Shown here piece by piece: positions 51,449 to 60,207 of a stretch of DNA of 60,347 bases. Position 1 is the stretch's first letter, and every line of letters begins with the position of its first letter. The DNA lies in the NCBI RefSeq assembly GCF_048820915.1, contig NZ_JBMERR010000027.1, positions 1 to 60,347 on the forward strand, written 5' to 3'. The notes under the pieces are model-generated. The model was not told where the DNA came from. It made no database searches and saw only the letters and a list, made by a program, of their open reading frames with translations. The position numbers and the translations under genes were made by a program. This DNA is from Cribrihabitans_A pelagius. Its GTDB lineage: Bacteria > Pseudomonadota > Alphaproteobacteria > Rhodobacterales > Rhodobacteraceae.

Positions 51449-52615
51449 TCATCCAGCCAGACGCTCCACCAGCCGCCGCATGAAGCTGTGACCTGCTTCG
51501 AACTGTGCCACAGTAACATATTCGTTCGGCTGATGCGCCTGGGCAATGTCGCCCGGCCCGCAAACCACGGCGGAGTAGCCCGCCGCCTGGAACTGCCCGG
51601 CCTCGGTGCCGTAGCTGACCACATGGCGGCCGTTGTCGCCGGTGAGCGCGCGGGCCAGAGTTTCAGCGGCGCCGTCCTGTTCGGGCGCAAGCGCGGGCAC
51701 GTCGAAGGTCTGAGTGACCTCGATCCGCGTCTCCGGGTGAACAGCCTGCATCCGCGCCTCAACCTGGCGGACCTGCTCCATGTAGCGCTCCCGCCAGCCT
51801 GCCGCGCTCTCCTGCGGCAGGATGCGCATGTCGAGGCTGAAGGTGCAGTCCTTGGCGGTGATGTTCTGCGCGGTGCCGCCTTCGATCACGCCCACATGCA
51901 GCGTCGTGAAGGGCGGTTCAAACAGGCTTGCCGCGGCATCGGGCTCTGCCGCCTGGTTTTCGGCGTTCATCGCGTTCACCCATTCGATCAAGGGCGCGGC
52001 ATGCATCACCGCGCTGACGCCCGTATGCACCAGCGAGCTGTGCACCTCGAAGCCGTGCAGATGGGTGGAATAGCCGTAGCCGCCTTTGTGGCCGGTCACC
52101 ACCTGCATCATCGAGGGCTCGCCTACGAGCACGGCCGCGCCCTTGGGAAGCTTCTCCTGCATTGCGGCGATCATCGGCGGCGCGCCGGTGCAGCCGATCT
52201 CCTCGTCAAAGCTGAGCGCCAGCTGCAAGGGACGCTTCACGCCCTGCACATGCGCCTCCACCAGGGCCCAGATGGCGAGCGCATCGAAACCTTTCATATC
52301 GCAGGTGCCGCGGCCGAAGTACTTGCCGTCGCGTTTCGTCACGGTGAACGGGTCGCTGTCCCAGGCCTGGCCGTCAACCGGCACCACGTCGGTATGGCCC
52401 GAGAGCACGACCGCGCCGTCCGTCAGCGGGCCGGCATGGGCAAAAACCGCCGCCTTGTGCGGCTGCTCGGGGCCGGTCCAGCGGTGGCTTTCGATGCCCT
52501 GCGACGACAGGTAACCCTGCACCCACTCCACCAGCGGCAGGTTGCTGTCCCGGCTGACCGTCGGGAAGGAGACCAGCTTTGCCATGATCTCCAGCGGGGT
52601 CAGCCGGGACGCCAT
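51449..52615 (-). CDS. Acetylornithine deacetylase / M20A deacylase
   Basis: Predicted 388 aa. VLSGHTDVVPVDGQ, GTCDMKGFDALAI and SFDEEIGCTGAPPM give the metal ligands and the catalytic glutamate of the ArgE/DapE branch of M20; AHQPNEYVTVAQFE near the end is typical of ArgE. Proteins of this type are usually called argE, but roseobacters make ornithine mainly by transacetylation, and the location between a peptide transporter ATPase and three M20D genes suggests a scavenging role. The ATG at 52615 follows the ATPase stop by two bases; a TTG six bases upstream is possible. Confidence 0.85.
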   Translation of the reverse strand: MASRLTPLEIMAKLVSFPTVSRDSNLPLVEWVQGYLSSQGIESHRWTGPEQPHKAAVFAHAGPLTDGAVVLSGHTDVVPVDGQAWDSDPFTVTKRDGKYFGRGTCDMKGFDALAIWALVEAHVQGVKRPLQLALSFDEEIGCTGAPPMIAAMQEKLPKGAAVLVGEPSMMQVVTGHKGGYGYSTHLHGFEVHSSLVHTGVSAVMHAAPLIEWVNAMNAENQAAEPDAAASLFEPPFTTLHVGVIEGGTAQNITAKDCTFSLDMRILPQESAAGWRERYMEQVRQVEARMQAVHPETRIEVTQTFDVPALAPEQDGAAETLARALTGDNGRHVVSYGTEAGQFQAAGYSAVVCGPGDIAQAHQPNEYVTVAQFEAGHSFMRRLVERLAG

Positions 52616-52617
52616 GC

Positions 52618-54438
52618 TCAATACCCGCTGTCGGTGGTCAAAACGAAATGGCCGGGTTCAAGCTCCAGGTATTCCGACGGTTCCGGCTGGTAGTCCAGCC
52701 CGTGAATCGGCGAGGGGATCGGCTTGAAGTTCAGCTCCCGCTCCGATTTGCGCCGCCGCGGGTCGGCCACCGGCACCGCCTTCATCAAGGCTTGCGTGTA
52801 GGCATGAAGCGGGTTCTCGAAGACACGTTCACGCGGGCCAAGCTCGACGATGCGGCCGAGGTACATGACGCCGACTTGATGGCTGACGCGCTCCACCACA
52901 GCCATGTCGTGGCTGATGAACAGGAAGGAGAGTCCGAGTTCCGCCTGCAGCTCCATCATCAGGTTCAGAACCTGCGCCTGCACCGACACATCCAGCGCCG
53001 AGACGGCCTCGTCCGCGACGATCAGCTTGGGGTTCAGGGCGAGCGCGCGGGCGATGGCGATCCGCTGGCGCTGGCCGCCGGACATCTCGTGCGGGTAGCG
53101 GCGCATGAAGCTGCGCGGCAGGTGCACCCGGTCGAACAGGCTCGCGACGCGGTCGTGCAGCTCGGACCCCGAGGCGAGGCCATAGTTGCGCAGCGGCTCA
53201 GCCACCTGGTCGATCAGCTGCATCTGCGGGTTGAGCGATGCAAAAGGATCCTGGAAGATCATCTGCATGTCCTGGCGCGCCTTGTGCATCTGGCTGTGGC
53301 TGAAGCCCAGGACATCGCGCCCCTCAAACTCCACCTTGCCGGATTGCGGCTCCACCAGCCGCAAAAGGGAGCGGCCGGCGGTGGACTTGCCGCAGCCGGA
53401 TTCGCCCACCAGCGACAGGGTCCGGCCCTTGAAGACCTTGAAGGACACATCCTCCACCGCGTGCACATTGGCCACGGTGCGGCGCAGGATGCCGCCCTTG
53501 ACCGGGAAGCGGGTGACCAGGTTCTCGACGTTCAGCAGCACTTCGTCGGTGCCCTTGATCGGCTCGATCTTCTGATCCTCGACCCCCATCAGCTTCATCG
53601 GCTCGGGGTAGTGCTTGCCGCGCATTTCGCCCAGCTTGGGCACCGCCGCCAGCAGCGCCTTGGTGTAGTCATGCTGCGGATTCTCGAAGATTTCTTCGAC
53701 GGTGCCTTCCTCGACCTTGTTGCCGCGGAACATCACCACCACGCGGTCGGCCATCTGCGCCACCACCGCCATGTCGTGGGTGATGAACATCACCGCCGTC
53801 CCCGTCTCGCGCTTCAATCGGTCCATCAGGGCGAGGATTTCGGCCTGGATGGTCACATCGAGCGCGGTGGTCGGCTCGTCCGCAATCAGGAGACGCGGCT
53901 CGCAGGCCATCGCCATCGCGATCACCACCCGCTGGCGCATGCCGCCGGACAGCTCGTGCGGATACTGCTGCAGCCGCCGTTCAGGTTCGGGGATGCGGAC
54001 CTGGCGCAACAGCTCCAGCGCACGTTCCTCGGCCTGGGCCTTGGACATGTTCTTGTGGATGCGCAGGCCCTCGGTCAGCTGGCGGCCGACGGTGAACACC
54101 GGGTTCAGCGCGGTCATCGGCTCCTGGAAGATCATGCCGATCTCGTTGCCGCGGATCTGCTTCATCATGTCCTGCTGGGCCTTGGCCAGATCGGTCTTGC
54201 CGCCCTGGCGCCGGTCGAACACCAATTCGCCGCCCGCGATCTCGCCGCCGCCGAACTCCACCAGCCGCATCAGCGACAGCGAGGAGACCGATTTGCCGGA
54301 GCCGGATTCGCCCACGATGCAGACGGTTTCGCCCGGATTGACTTCGAACGAGACGTTTTCGACCCCCACGACCGGCCCGTCCTTGGTCTGAAACTCGACC
54401 CGCAAGCCCTTGATCTGTGCAATTGGCTGATCCAGCAC
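52618..54438 (-). CDS. Peptide ABC transporter, fused double ATP-binding protein
   Basis: Predicted 606 aa, DppD- and DppF-like units in one chain. Unit 1: Walker A GESGSGKS near residue 45, signature LSGGMRQR, Walker B LLIADEPTTALD. Unit 2: GESGCGKST near residue 355, MSGGQRQR, and LIVADEAVSALD. Both carry the OppD/F-type C-terminal extension. The GTG at 54438 has AAGGGG upstream and starts VLDQPIAQ; the frame start at 54486 lacks support. It should power the divergently encoded permeases (56653 and 57653), since no other permease is nearby. Confidence 0.93.
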   Translation of the reverse strand: MLDQPIAQIKGLRVEFQTKDGPVVGVENVSFEVNPGETVCIVGESGSGKSVSSLSLMRLVEFGGGEIAGGELVFDRRQGGKTDLAKAQQDMMKQIRGNEIGMIFQEPMTALNPVFTVGRQLTEGLRIHKNMSKAQAEERALELLRQVRIPEPERRLQQYPHELSGGMRQRVVIAMAMACEPRLLIADEPTTALDVTIQAEILALMDRLKRETGTAVMFITHDMAVVAQMADRVVVMFRGNKVEEGTVEEIFENPQHDYTKALLAAVPKLGEMRGKHYPEPMKLMGVEDQKIEPIKGTDEVLLNVENLVTRFPVKGGILRRTVANVHAVEDVSFKVFKGRTLSLVGESGCGKSTAGRSLLRLVEPQSGKVEFEGRDVLGFSHSQMHKARQDMQMIFQDPFASLNPQMQLIDQVAEPLRNYGLASGSELHDRVASLFDRVHLPRSFMRRYPHEMSGGQRQRIAIARALALNPKLIVADEAVSALDVSVQAQVLNLMMELQAELGLSFLFISHDMAVVERVSHQVGVMYLGRIVELGPRERVFENPLHAYTQALMKAVPVADPRRRKSERELNFKPIPSPIHGLDYQPEPSEYLELEPGHFVLTTDSGY

Positions 54439-54801
54439 CTTTGATCCCCTTCTGTCCGGCCAGGCGGCCCGCAGGCCTTGGCCCAAGATATTCCCGGCAG
54501 CATTTGCCGCTCATTGTTGCCGCGATGTAAGCCGATCGCGCCGGGCGCGTCAAACCCGGGCCTGGAATTACCCGACGCCAAGGCTTGCAATTTTCCCAAA
54601 CTCTGTTTCGATACCGGCAGTCGCCGCCTGCCAGGCGCGGCCCGGCCGGGTCAGGGACAACCCCAGGGGTTTACTGATCTTCACCGGCGCGCACAGGCGA
54701 TGATAGCTAAACTCCGCAGCGATGCGGCAAATCTCCGGGCCCGCTGAAGGCCCGCTCAAAACAAAAAAAAGACACGCAATGTGTCCGGCAAGGAGAGTGT
54801 G
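54439..54801. other. Divergent control region between the ATPase and binding-protein genes
   Basis: A 363-base region with no gene. It contains candidate promoter elements for the plus arm (TTCACC near 54679 and TAGCTA near 54703), an A-rich stretch at 54759-54770, and a short hairpin GACAC-GCAAT-GTGTC (54771-54785) just before the AAGGAG of the binding-protein gene. Candidate minus-strand elements are weak. No tRNA or sRNA recognised. Confidence 0.5.
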
Positions 54802-56502
54802 ATGAAAATCAAATCCCTTTTGATGGGGGCTGCTGCCGCGGCCTCCCTGGCTTCTGCAGCTTATGCGGAACGGGGATCGGACGGCCAGGTCAACATTATC
54901 TACTGGCAGGCGCCGTCGATCATGAACCCGTTCCTGTCGGGCGGCACCAAGGACGTCGAAGCCGCCTCGCTGGTGATCGAGCCGCTGGCCCGCTACGACA
55001 CCAAGGGCAACATGGTGCCGTTCCTCGCGGCCGAGATCCCGACCGTGGACAACGGCGGCGTCAGCGAGGACCTGAAGTCGATCACCTGGAAAATCGCCCC
55101 CGGCATCAAGTGGTCGGACGGCAGCGATTTCACCGCGCATGACGTGGTGTTCACCGCCAACTACTGCATGGATCCCGAAGGCGGCTGCGCCCAGGTGACC
55201 AAGTTCGAAGGCGTGACCGGCGTCGAAGCGGTCGATGACCTCACCGTCAAGGTGACCTTCGCCGAACCCACCCCCTTCCCCTATGGTCCCTTCGTGGGCG
55301 GCGAAAGCCCGATCATCCAGAAGGCCCAGTTTGAAAACTGCATGGGCGCCAAGGCCCCCGAATGCACCGAAGCGAATTTCGCGCCGCTGGGCACCGGCCC
55401 GTTTGTGGTGGACGAATTCAAGCCCAACGACGTGATCACCCTGTCGGCCAACGACAACTACCGCGACCCCAATAAGCCCGCCTTCGCCAAGGTGCTGTTC
55501 AAGGGCGGCGGCGACGCCACCGCGGCGGGCCGCGCAGTGATGGAAACCGGCGAGTTCGACTACGCCTGGAACCTCCAGCTGGCGCCGGAAGTGATCGCCC
55601 AGATGGAAGCAGGCGGCAAGGGCAAGCCGGTGGCAGGCTTCGGCCCGCTGGTCGAGCGCATCATGCTCAACAACACCAACCCTGACCCGGCGCTTGGCCC
55701 GGACGAGCGTTCGGTGATCCGCCCGCATCCGTTCCTGGGCGACCCGGCGGTCTACAAGGCGATGTCGATGGCCATCGACCGCCCGCTGCTGGTGGAAATC
55801 GGCTACGGCAAGGCCGGCAAGGTCGGCTGCAACTGGGTGCCCGCGCCTGAAGCCTTCGCCTCCGACACCTTCGACTGCTCCACCCAGGACATCGAAGGCG
55901 CCAAGGCGATGCTGGAGGAAGCCGGCTACAAGGACACCAACGGCGACGGCGTGCGGGAGACCCCGGACGGCAAGCCGATGAAGATCCTGTACCAGACCTC
56001 GACCAACGCCGTGCGCCAGGATTTCCAGGCGCTGATCAAGGAATGGTGGAGCCAGATCGGCATCGAGTCCGAGCTGCGCAACATCAACTCCAGCGTCTTC
56101 TTCGGCGGCGACCCGGGCTCGCCCGACACCTTCCAGAAGTTCTATGCCGACGTCGAGATGTACGCCAACACCTTCAACGGCACCGACCCGCAGTCCTACC
56201 TGGGCAACGGTCTGTGCGACAAAGCACCGACCCCGGCCACCCAGTGGCAGGGCGAGAACATCTCGCGCTTCTGTGACGAAGAGTACGACAAGCTGCACGC
56301 CGAACTGACCAAGACCGCCGGTCAGGACGCCCGGGCCGAGATCGCCAAGCGCCTCAATGACATCATCGTCGAAAAGGGCGGCATGATCCCGCTGGTGCAC
56401 CGCGGCCGCCTGTCGGCACATTCCAACACCCTGGGCGGCGTCGATCTGAACGTCTGGGACAGCGAACTGTGGAACGCGGCCGACTGGCACCGCATTAAGT
56501 AA
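54802..56502 (+). CDS. Peptide ABC transporter substrate-binding protein
   Basis: Predicted 566 aa, family 5 extracellular solute-binding protein. A signal peptide (MKIKSLLMGAAAAASLASAA, cleaved after AYA near residue 23) exports it to the periplasm. YWQAPSIMNPFLSGG, GIKWSDGSDFTAHDVVFT and GTGPFVVDEFKPND are family landmarks. Cysteines in several mature-region pairs (YCMDPEGGC, ENCMGAKAPEC, GCNW...DCST) predict two or three disulfides, more than usual. ATG 54802 has AAGGAG seven bases upstream. The strong hairpin after the gene would favour its higher expression over the permeases. Confidence 0.95.
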   Translation: MKIKSLLMGAAAAASLASAAYAERGSDGQVNIIYWQAPSIMNPFLSGGTKDVEAASLVIEPLARYDTKGNMVPFLAAEIPTVDNGGVSEDLKSITWKIAPGIKWSDGSDFTAHDVVFTANYCMDPEGGCAQVTKFEGVTGVEAVDDLTVKVTFAEPTPFPYGPFVGGESPIIQKAQFENCMGAKAPECTEANFAPLGTGPFVVDEFKPNDVITLSANDNYRDPNKPAFAKVLFKGGGDATAAGRAVMETGEFDYAWNLQLAPEVIAQMEAGGKGKPVAGFGPLVERIMLNNTNPDPALGPDERSVIRPHPFLGDPAVYKAMSMAIDRPLLVEIGYGKAGKVGCNWVPAPEAFASDTFDCSTQDIEGAKAMLEEAGYKDTNGDGVRETPDGKPMKILYQTSTNAVRQDFQALIKEWWSQIGIESELRNINSSVFFGGDPGSPDTFQKFYADVEMYANTFNGTDPQSYLGNGLCDKAPTPATQWQGENISRFCDEEYDKLHAELTKTAGQDARAEIAKRLNDIIVEKGGMIPLVHRGRLSAHSNTLGGVDLNVWDSELWNAADWHRIK

Positions 56503-56519
56503 TCCGCGTCAGGCTCTGC

Positions 56520-56548
56520 GGGGCCCCGGTGTTACACCGGGGCCTCTT
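56520..56548 (+). terminator. Hairpin after the binding-protein gene (attenuator)
   Basis: GGCCCCGGTG-TTA-CACCGGGGCC forms a ten-base stem with a three-base loop at 56522-56544, then TCTTGCC. Weak T-run, so partial termination or 3-prime stabilisation is expected between the binding protein and permease genes. Confidence 0.7.
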
Positions 56549-56652
56549 GCCATTTCCGGGTGGTTACGCTTTACGGCCTGCGCATAAGACGGACGCCAGG
56601 CGCTGCCGCCTTGCTTCCAAACTCAAATCCCCGTTGTAAAGGCGCTTAGCTG

Positions 56653-57660
56653 ATGCTGACTTTTACAATCCGGCGGCTGATACTTGCGGTGCCCACACTG
56701 CTGTTCATCAGCCTCGTGATCTTCCTGCTCCTGGAGCTCGCTCCCGGCGATCCGATGGCGCAGGTCCCCCTCACCGTCCCTCCTGAAGTCAAGGAAAAGA
56801 TGCGCGAGGCGCTTGGCCTGGGCCAGCCCATGCATATCCGCTTCTGGAAGTGGCTGGTGCAATTCTTCTGGATCGAACCGCAGGTTCTGATCGACCACTA
56901 CCTCGGCACATCCTTCTCGGCCGGGGACCTCAGAGTGATTTCCTGGCAGACCCGCTCGCCGGTGATGGATATCGTGATCCAGCGCCTGCCGCAGACCCTC
57001 TGGGTCGTGGGCACCGCCTATCTGGTGGCCATCGTGATCGCGCTGCCGATCGGGATCTATTCGGCCTACCGCCAGTACAGCTGGTTCGACCAGCTCGGCA
57101 CCTTCATCTCGATGGTGGGCTTTTCCGTGCCGCCGTTCTTCTCGGGCGTCTTGGTGATCGTGATCTTCTCGGTGCAGCTGGGCTGGTTCCCCTCGATCTA
57201 TGACACCACCCATACCGTCGACAGCTGGGACGCCTTCGTCTACCAGCTGAAGCAGATGATCATGCCGGTGATGGTGCTGGCGCTGCAGATCACCGCGCAG
57301 CTTTCCCGCTTCATGCGCGCCTCGATGCTGGACAACCTCAACCAGGATTACGTCCGCACCGCCCGCGCCAAGGGGTTGAGCGAATATGTTGTGGTGTTGG
57401 TGCATGTGCTCAGGAACTCGATGATCCCGGTGGTCACCGTGATCGCGCTGGGTATCCCGGCAATCTTCGGCGGTGCCATCATCACCGAGCAGGTGTTCAA
57501 GGTGAACGGCATCGGCCAGCTGCTGATCGGCGCGATCCAGGCCAACGACCTGCCGATGGTGCAGACGCTGACCTTCATCTTCGCGGTGCTGATCGTGCTG
57601 TTCAACCTGATCGCCGACGTGCTGTACGGCATTCTTGACCCGAGGATCCGCTATGACTGA
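56653..57660 (+). CDS. Peptide ABC transporter permease, DppB-like
   Basis: Predicted 335 aa, six transmembrane helices. The N-terminus LTFTIRRLILAVPTLLFISL and LAPGDPMAQ are DppB-type; the cytoplasmic EAA loop reads YVRTARAKGLSEYVVVLVHV. Forms one half of the transmembrane channel. It begins 150 bases after the binding-protein gene and overlaps the next permease by eight bases. Confidence 0.95.
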   Translation: MLTFTIRRLILAVPTLLFISLVIFLLLELAPGDPMAQVPLTVPPEVKEKMREALGLGQPMHIRFWKWLVQFFWIEPQVLIDHYLGTSFSAGDLRVISWQTRSPVMDIVIQRLPQTLWVVGTAYLVAIVIALPIGIYSAYRQYSWFDQLGTFISMVGFSVPPFFSGVLVIVIFSVQLGWFPSIYDTTHTVDSWDAFVYQLKQMIMPVMVLALQITAQLSRFMRASMLDNLNQDYVRTARAKGLSEYVVVLVHVLRNSMIPVVTVIALGIPAIFGGAIITEQVFKVNGIGQLLIGAIQANDLPMVQTLTFIFAVLIVLFNLIADVLYGILDPRIRYD

Positions 57661-58624
57661 CAAGGAACGCTTCGTGCCCGACGAAGGCATGGCGCCCGCC
57701 TCGACCGCGGTGCCCGGCGCCGGCGCGCTGGAGGAACTCCACCGCCCGCCGCGCAGCCAGTGGCTGAACGTCTGGGACCAGTTCAAGTCGCACCGCGGCG
57801 CGATGATGGGCGGGGCGCTGTTTCTCTTCATCATCCTGGCGGTGTACCTGGGGCCGTTCTTCTGGGACATCGACGCCACCCAGATCGACATCCGCGCCCG
57901 CAACCAGGGCCCGAGCTGGGCGCATCCTTTCGGCACCGACCAGCTGGGCCGCGACATGCTGGCCCGGATGATGGCGGGCGGCGCGACTTCTGTTTCGGTC
58001 GGCCTGACGGCGATGCTGCTGGCGCTGTTCCTGGGCTCGCTGATCGGGGTGATGGCGGGCTTCTTCAGGAAACTCGACGGGCCGCTGATGCGCCTTACAG
58101 ACCTCTTCCTGGCGCTGCCGCTGCTGCCGCTGCTGCTGGTGATGATGCTGCTGTTCCGCGAGCCGCTGAACGCTGCCTTCGGGCCGGAACAGGGGATCTT
58201 CATCCTGATCGTGGCCTCCATCGGCATCACCAGCTGGATGCCGACCGCACGGATCGTGCGCGGCGACGTGCTGGCGCTGAAGGAGCGCGAATTCGTGATG
58301 GCGGCGCGCTCGATCGGCACCACGAACAGCAAGCTGATCGCACGGCACATCCTGCCCAACGTGCTGTCGCCGATCATGGTCTCGGCCACGCTGGGCATCG
58401 CCACCGCGATCATCACGGAATCGTCGCTGTCGTTCCTCGGCCTCGGCTTCCCGCCGGACTTCCCGACCTGGGGGCGGCTGCTGTTCGATGCCACCGACTA
58501 CCTGCAGCAATACCCCGAGCGGGTGTTCTGGCCCGGCATGGCGATTTCGCTGACGGTGCTGAGCGTGAACTACCTGGGCGATGGTCTGCGCGACGCGCTG
58601 GACCCGCGCATCCGCGGCCGCTGA
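57653..58624 (+). CDS. Peptide ABC transporter permease, DppC-like
   Basis: Predicted 323 aa. A hydrophilic N-terminal region of 50 residues, then about six helices; PFGTDQLGRDMLARMMAGG and the EAA loop region REFVMAARSIGTTNSKLIAR are DppC signatures, and it ends in LRDALDPRIRGR. ATG 57653 overlaps the DppB-like stop by eight bases. Pairs with the upstream permease and the fused ATPase. Confidence 0.95.
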   Translation: MTDKERFVPDEGMAPASTAVPGAGALEELHRPPRSQWLNVWDQFKSHRGAMMGGALFLFIILAVYLGPFFWDIDATQIDIRARNQGPSWAHPFGTDQLGRDMLARMMAGGATSVSVGLTAMLLALFLGSLIGVMAGFFRKLDGPLMRLTDLFLALPLLPLLLVMMLLFREPLNAAFGPEQGIFILIVASIGITSWMPTARIVRGDVLALKEREFVMAARSIGTTNSKLIARHILPNVLSPIMVSATLGIATAIITESSLSFLGLGFPPDFPTWGRLLFDATDYLQQYPERVFWPGMAISLTVLSVNYLGDGLRDALDPRIRGR

Positions 58625-58647
58625 GGCAAACGTGCCCTTTAAAACAG

Positions 58648-58680
58648 GAAATGGCCGCCCTTTCCGGGGCGGCCATTTTC
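58648..58680. terminator. Terminator between convergent permease and DUF3422 genes
   Basis: AATGGCCGCC and GGCGGCCATT form the stem, with TTTTC after it on the plus strand and a weaker T-run on the minus strand. It lies 25 bases after the permease stop. Confidence 0.8.
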
Positions 58681-58700
58681 CGTTCCGAAGGGGGACTTGC

Positions 58701-59981
58701 TCAGTGCAGCTTCTTGCGGATACGCCGCACCGCAAGCCAGACCAGCGCCACCACCGGCAGGGTGATCAGAGCAATCAGATTGCCCTTGCTGAGGTTCATC
58801 AGCGCCGCCAGCGGATAGAGCGCATAGCCCGCCAGCGACACCGCGTAATAGCTGATCGCCACGACCGACAGCCCCTCGACCGTGTGCTGCAGCCTGAGCG
58901 CCAGATCTGCGCGCCTGTCCATGCTGGCCAGCAGTTCCTGGTTCTGCGCCGAACGCTCCACATCCACCCGCGTCCGCAAGAGCTCCCCCGCCCTGCGCGC
59001 CCGGTCCGCCAGCGTCTCCAGCCGCTTCTCGGTCGAAGTCACCGTGCGCATGGCCGGCTCGAACCGGCGCAGCATGAACTCCGCCAGGGTCTGGAAGCCG
59101 TGCAGACGGTTTTCCCGCAACAACGCGATGCGCTGATTGACCAGCGCGTCATAGGCGCCGGTCGCGCCGAAGCGGAAGGCCGATTGCGCCGCCATCGCCT
59201 CCAGCTCGGCCGCGACGGTCAGGAGCTGCGACAGGATCTGGTCGGCCGGCTGACTGCCGCCCGTCATTTCCTGCATGATGCTGCTCAGATGGCTGTCGAG
59301 CGCACCGATGGTGGGGGCCAGCCCCCGGGCACGGGAGAACCCCAGCATCGCCATCGCCCGGTAGGTTTCGATCTCGCAGAGCCGCTGCACCACCCGGCCG
59401 ATGCGCTGGCTGCCGGTCTCGGGGTTCGCAAAGACGGCAAAACGCATGTGGCCCGCCGGGTCGATCCGGAAGTCCCCGGCCACCAGCGCATTGTTGTCCA
59501 GCACCTGCGCCACGGTCAGGCTTTCCGGCACGAACCAGTCCTGCAGCAGCGGCTTCAGCACCCCTTCTTCCGGCCGCGGCACCACCCGGATCAGCGCCGA
59601 GGTGATCCGCTGCCCCGGCACCGCTGCCAGCCAATCCTGGGGGAAGACATCAAACTCCGCGGGATCGTAGGCACGCTGCCCGGTGCCGTCGCGATAAACG
59701 GTGTAGCTCACGAATTCGGTGTGCTGCTCCCATTTCAGCATGTGCCGCCCGATTGCTGCCGCGTGATGCGTGGCGCCCGGTTGCGGATGCGGCGCGCCGT
59801 GCCGGTCGAGCAGCGCGATCAGGTGCTTCAGGTCCTGCTGCCGGTCGCGGTGTACCGCCTCTTTCGGCTGCTTCACCGCCAGATAGGCCGCCGTACAGGG
59901 GCAGTTCATGGTTGGAAAAGGCCGTGCGTGCAGCTCGTTGGTCAGCGGATAGCGCAGCGGGTGGTCCTGGATCGGGGGCAT
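58701..59981 (-). CDS. DUF3422 family membrane-anchored protein
   Basis: Predicted 426 aa. The N-terminus HPLRYPLTNELHARPFP is the hallmark of DUF3422. The body is alpha-helical with coiled-coil potential (residues 270-365, rich in Arg, Leu, Glu, for example TVTSTEKRLETLADRARRAG). Two transmembrane helices close to the C-terminus (VVAISYYAVSLAGYALYPLA and NLIALITLPVVALVWLAV) and a basic tail would anchor it with most of the protein in the cytoplasm. Function unknown. Single gene between a terminator and the pntB terminator region. Confidence 0.9.
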   Translation of the reverse strand: MPPIQDHPLRYPLTNELHARPFPTMNCPCTAAYLAVKQPKEAVHRDRQQDLKHLIALLDRHGAPHPQPGATHHAAAIGRHMLKWEQHTEFVSYTVYRDGTGQRAYDPAEFDVFPQDWLAAVPGQRITSALIRVVPRPEEGVLKPLLQDWFVPESLTVAQVLDNNALVAGDFRIDPAGHMRFAVFANPETGSQRIGRVVQRLCEIETYRAMAMLGFSRARGLAPTIGALDSHLSSIMQEMTGGSQPADQILSQLLTVAAELEAMAAQSAFRFGATGAYDALVNQRIALLRENRLHGFQTLAEFMLRRFEPAMRTVTSTEKRLETLADRARRAGELLRTRVDVERSAQNQELLASMDRRADLALRLQHTVEGLSVVAISYYAVSLAGYALYPLAALMNLSKGNLIALITLPVVALVWLAVRRIRKKLH

Positions 59982-60093
59982 TTCGGTCTCCGGGCAACAA
60001 TGCTGGGGACCTTAATTGCCCCGGCAATACATGTACAGAAGTGTTTCATTTCAGTACGTTAGATGAATGCGACGGTATACAATCGAAGTGTTG

Positions 60094-60150
60094 CAGGGGG
60101 GCTGCCCCCGGCCTTCGGCCTCCCCCGAGGTATTTTCAGTCAGAAAGTGG
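60094..60150 (+). repeat. Dispersed repeat, copy 5
   Basis: GCAGGGGGGCTGCCCCCGG, GGCCTTCGGCC and CCCCCGAGGTATTTTCAGTC then AGAAAG. It has the same order of parts as copies 2 and 3 and lies between the DUF3422 start and the pntB terminator. Confidence 0.6.
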
Positions 60151-60157
60151 CTGAAGG

Positions 60158-60187
60158 AAAAAGGCGCCCCGGTTGGGGGCGCCTTTG
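60158..60187 (-). terminator. Intrinsic terminator of pntB
   Basis: AGGCGCCCC (60162-60170) pairs with GGGGCGCCT (60176-60184), and the plus-strand AAAAA to its left reads as TTTTT on the minus strand. It follows the pntB stop by about 20 bases. Confidence 0.85.
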
Positions 60188-60207
60188 CGTTTCATCGGGC
60201 GGGCTGA

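Noticed and set aside
52648..58735. Long frames antisense to the ABC transporter genes (plus strand opposite the ATPase, minus strand opposite the binding protein and permeases)
   Set aside because: Shadow frames of well-identified transporter genes with low-complexity translations.
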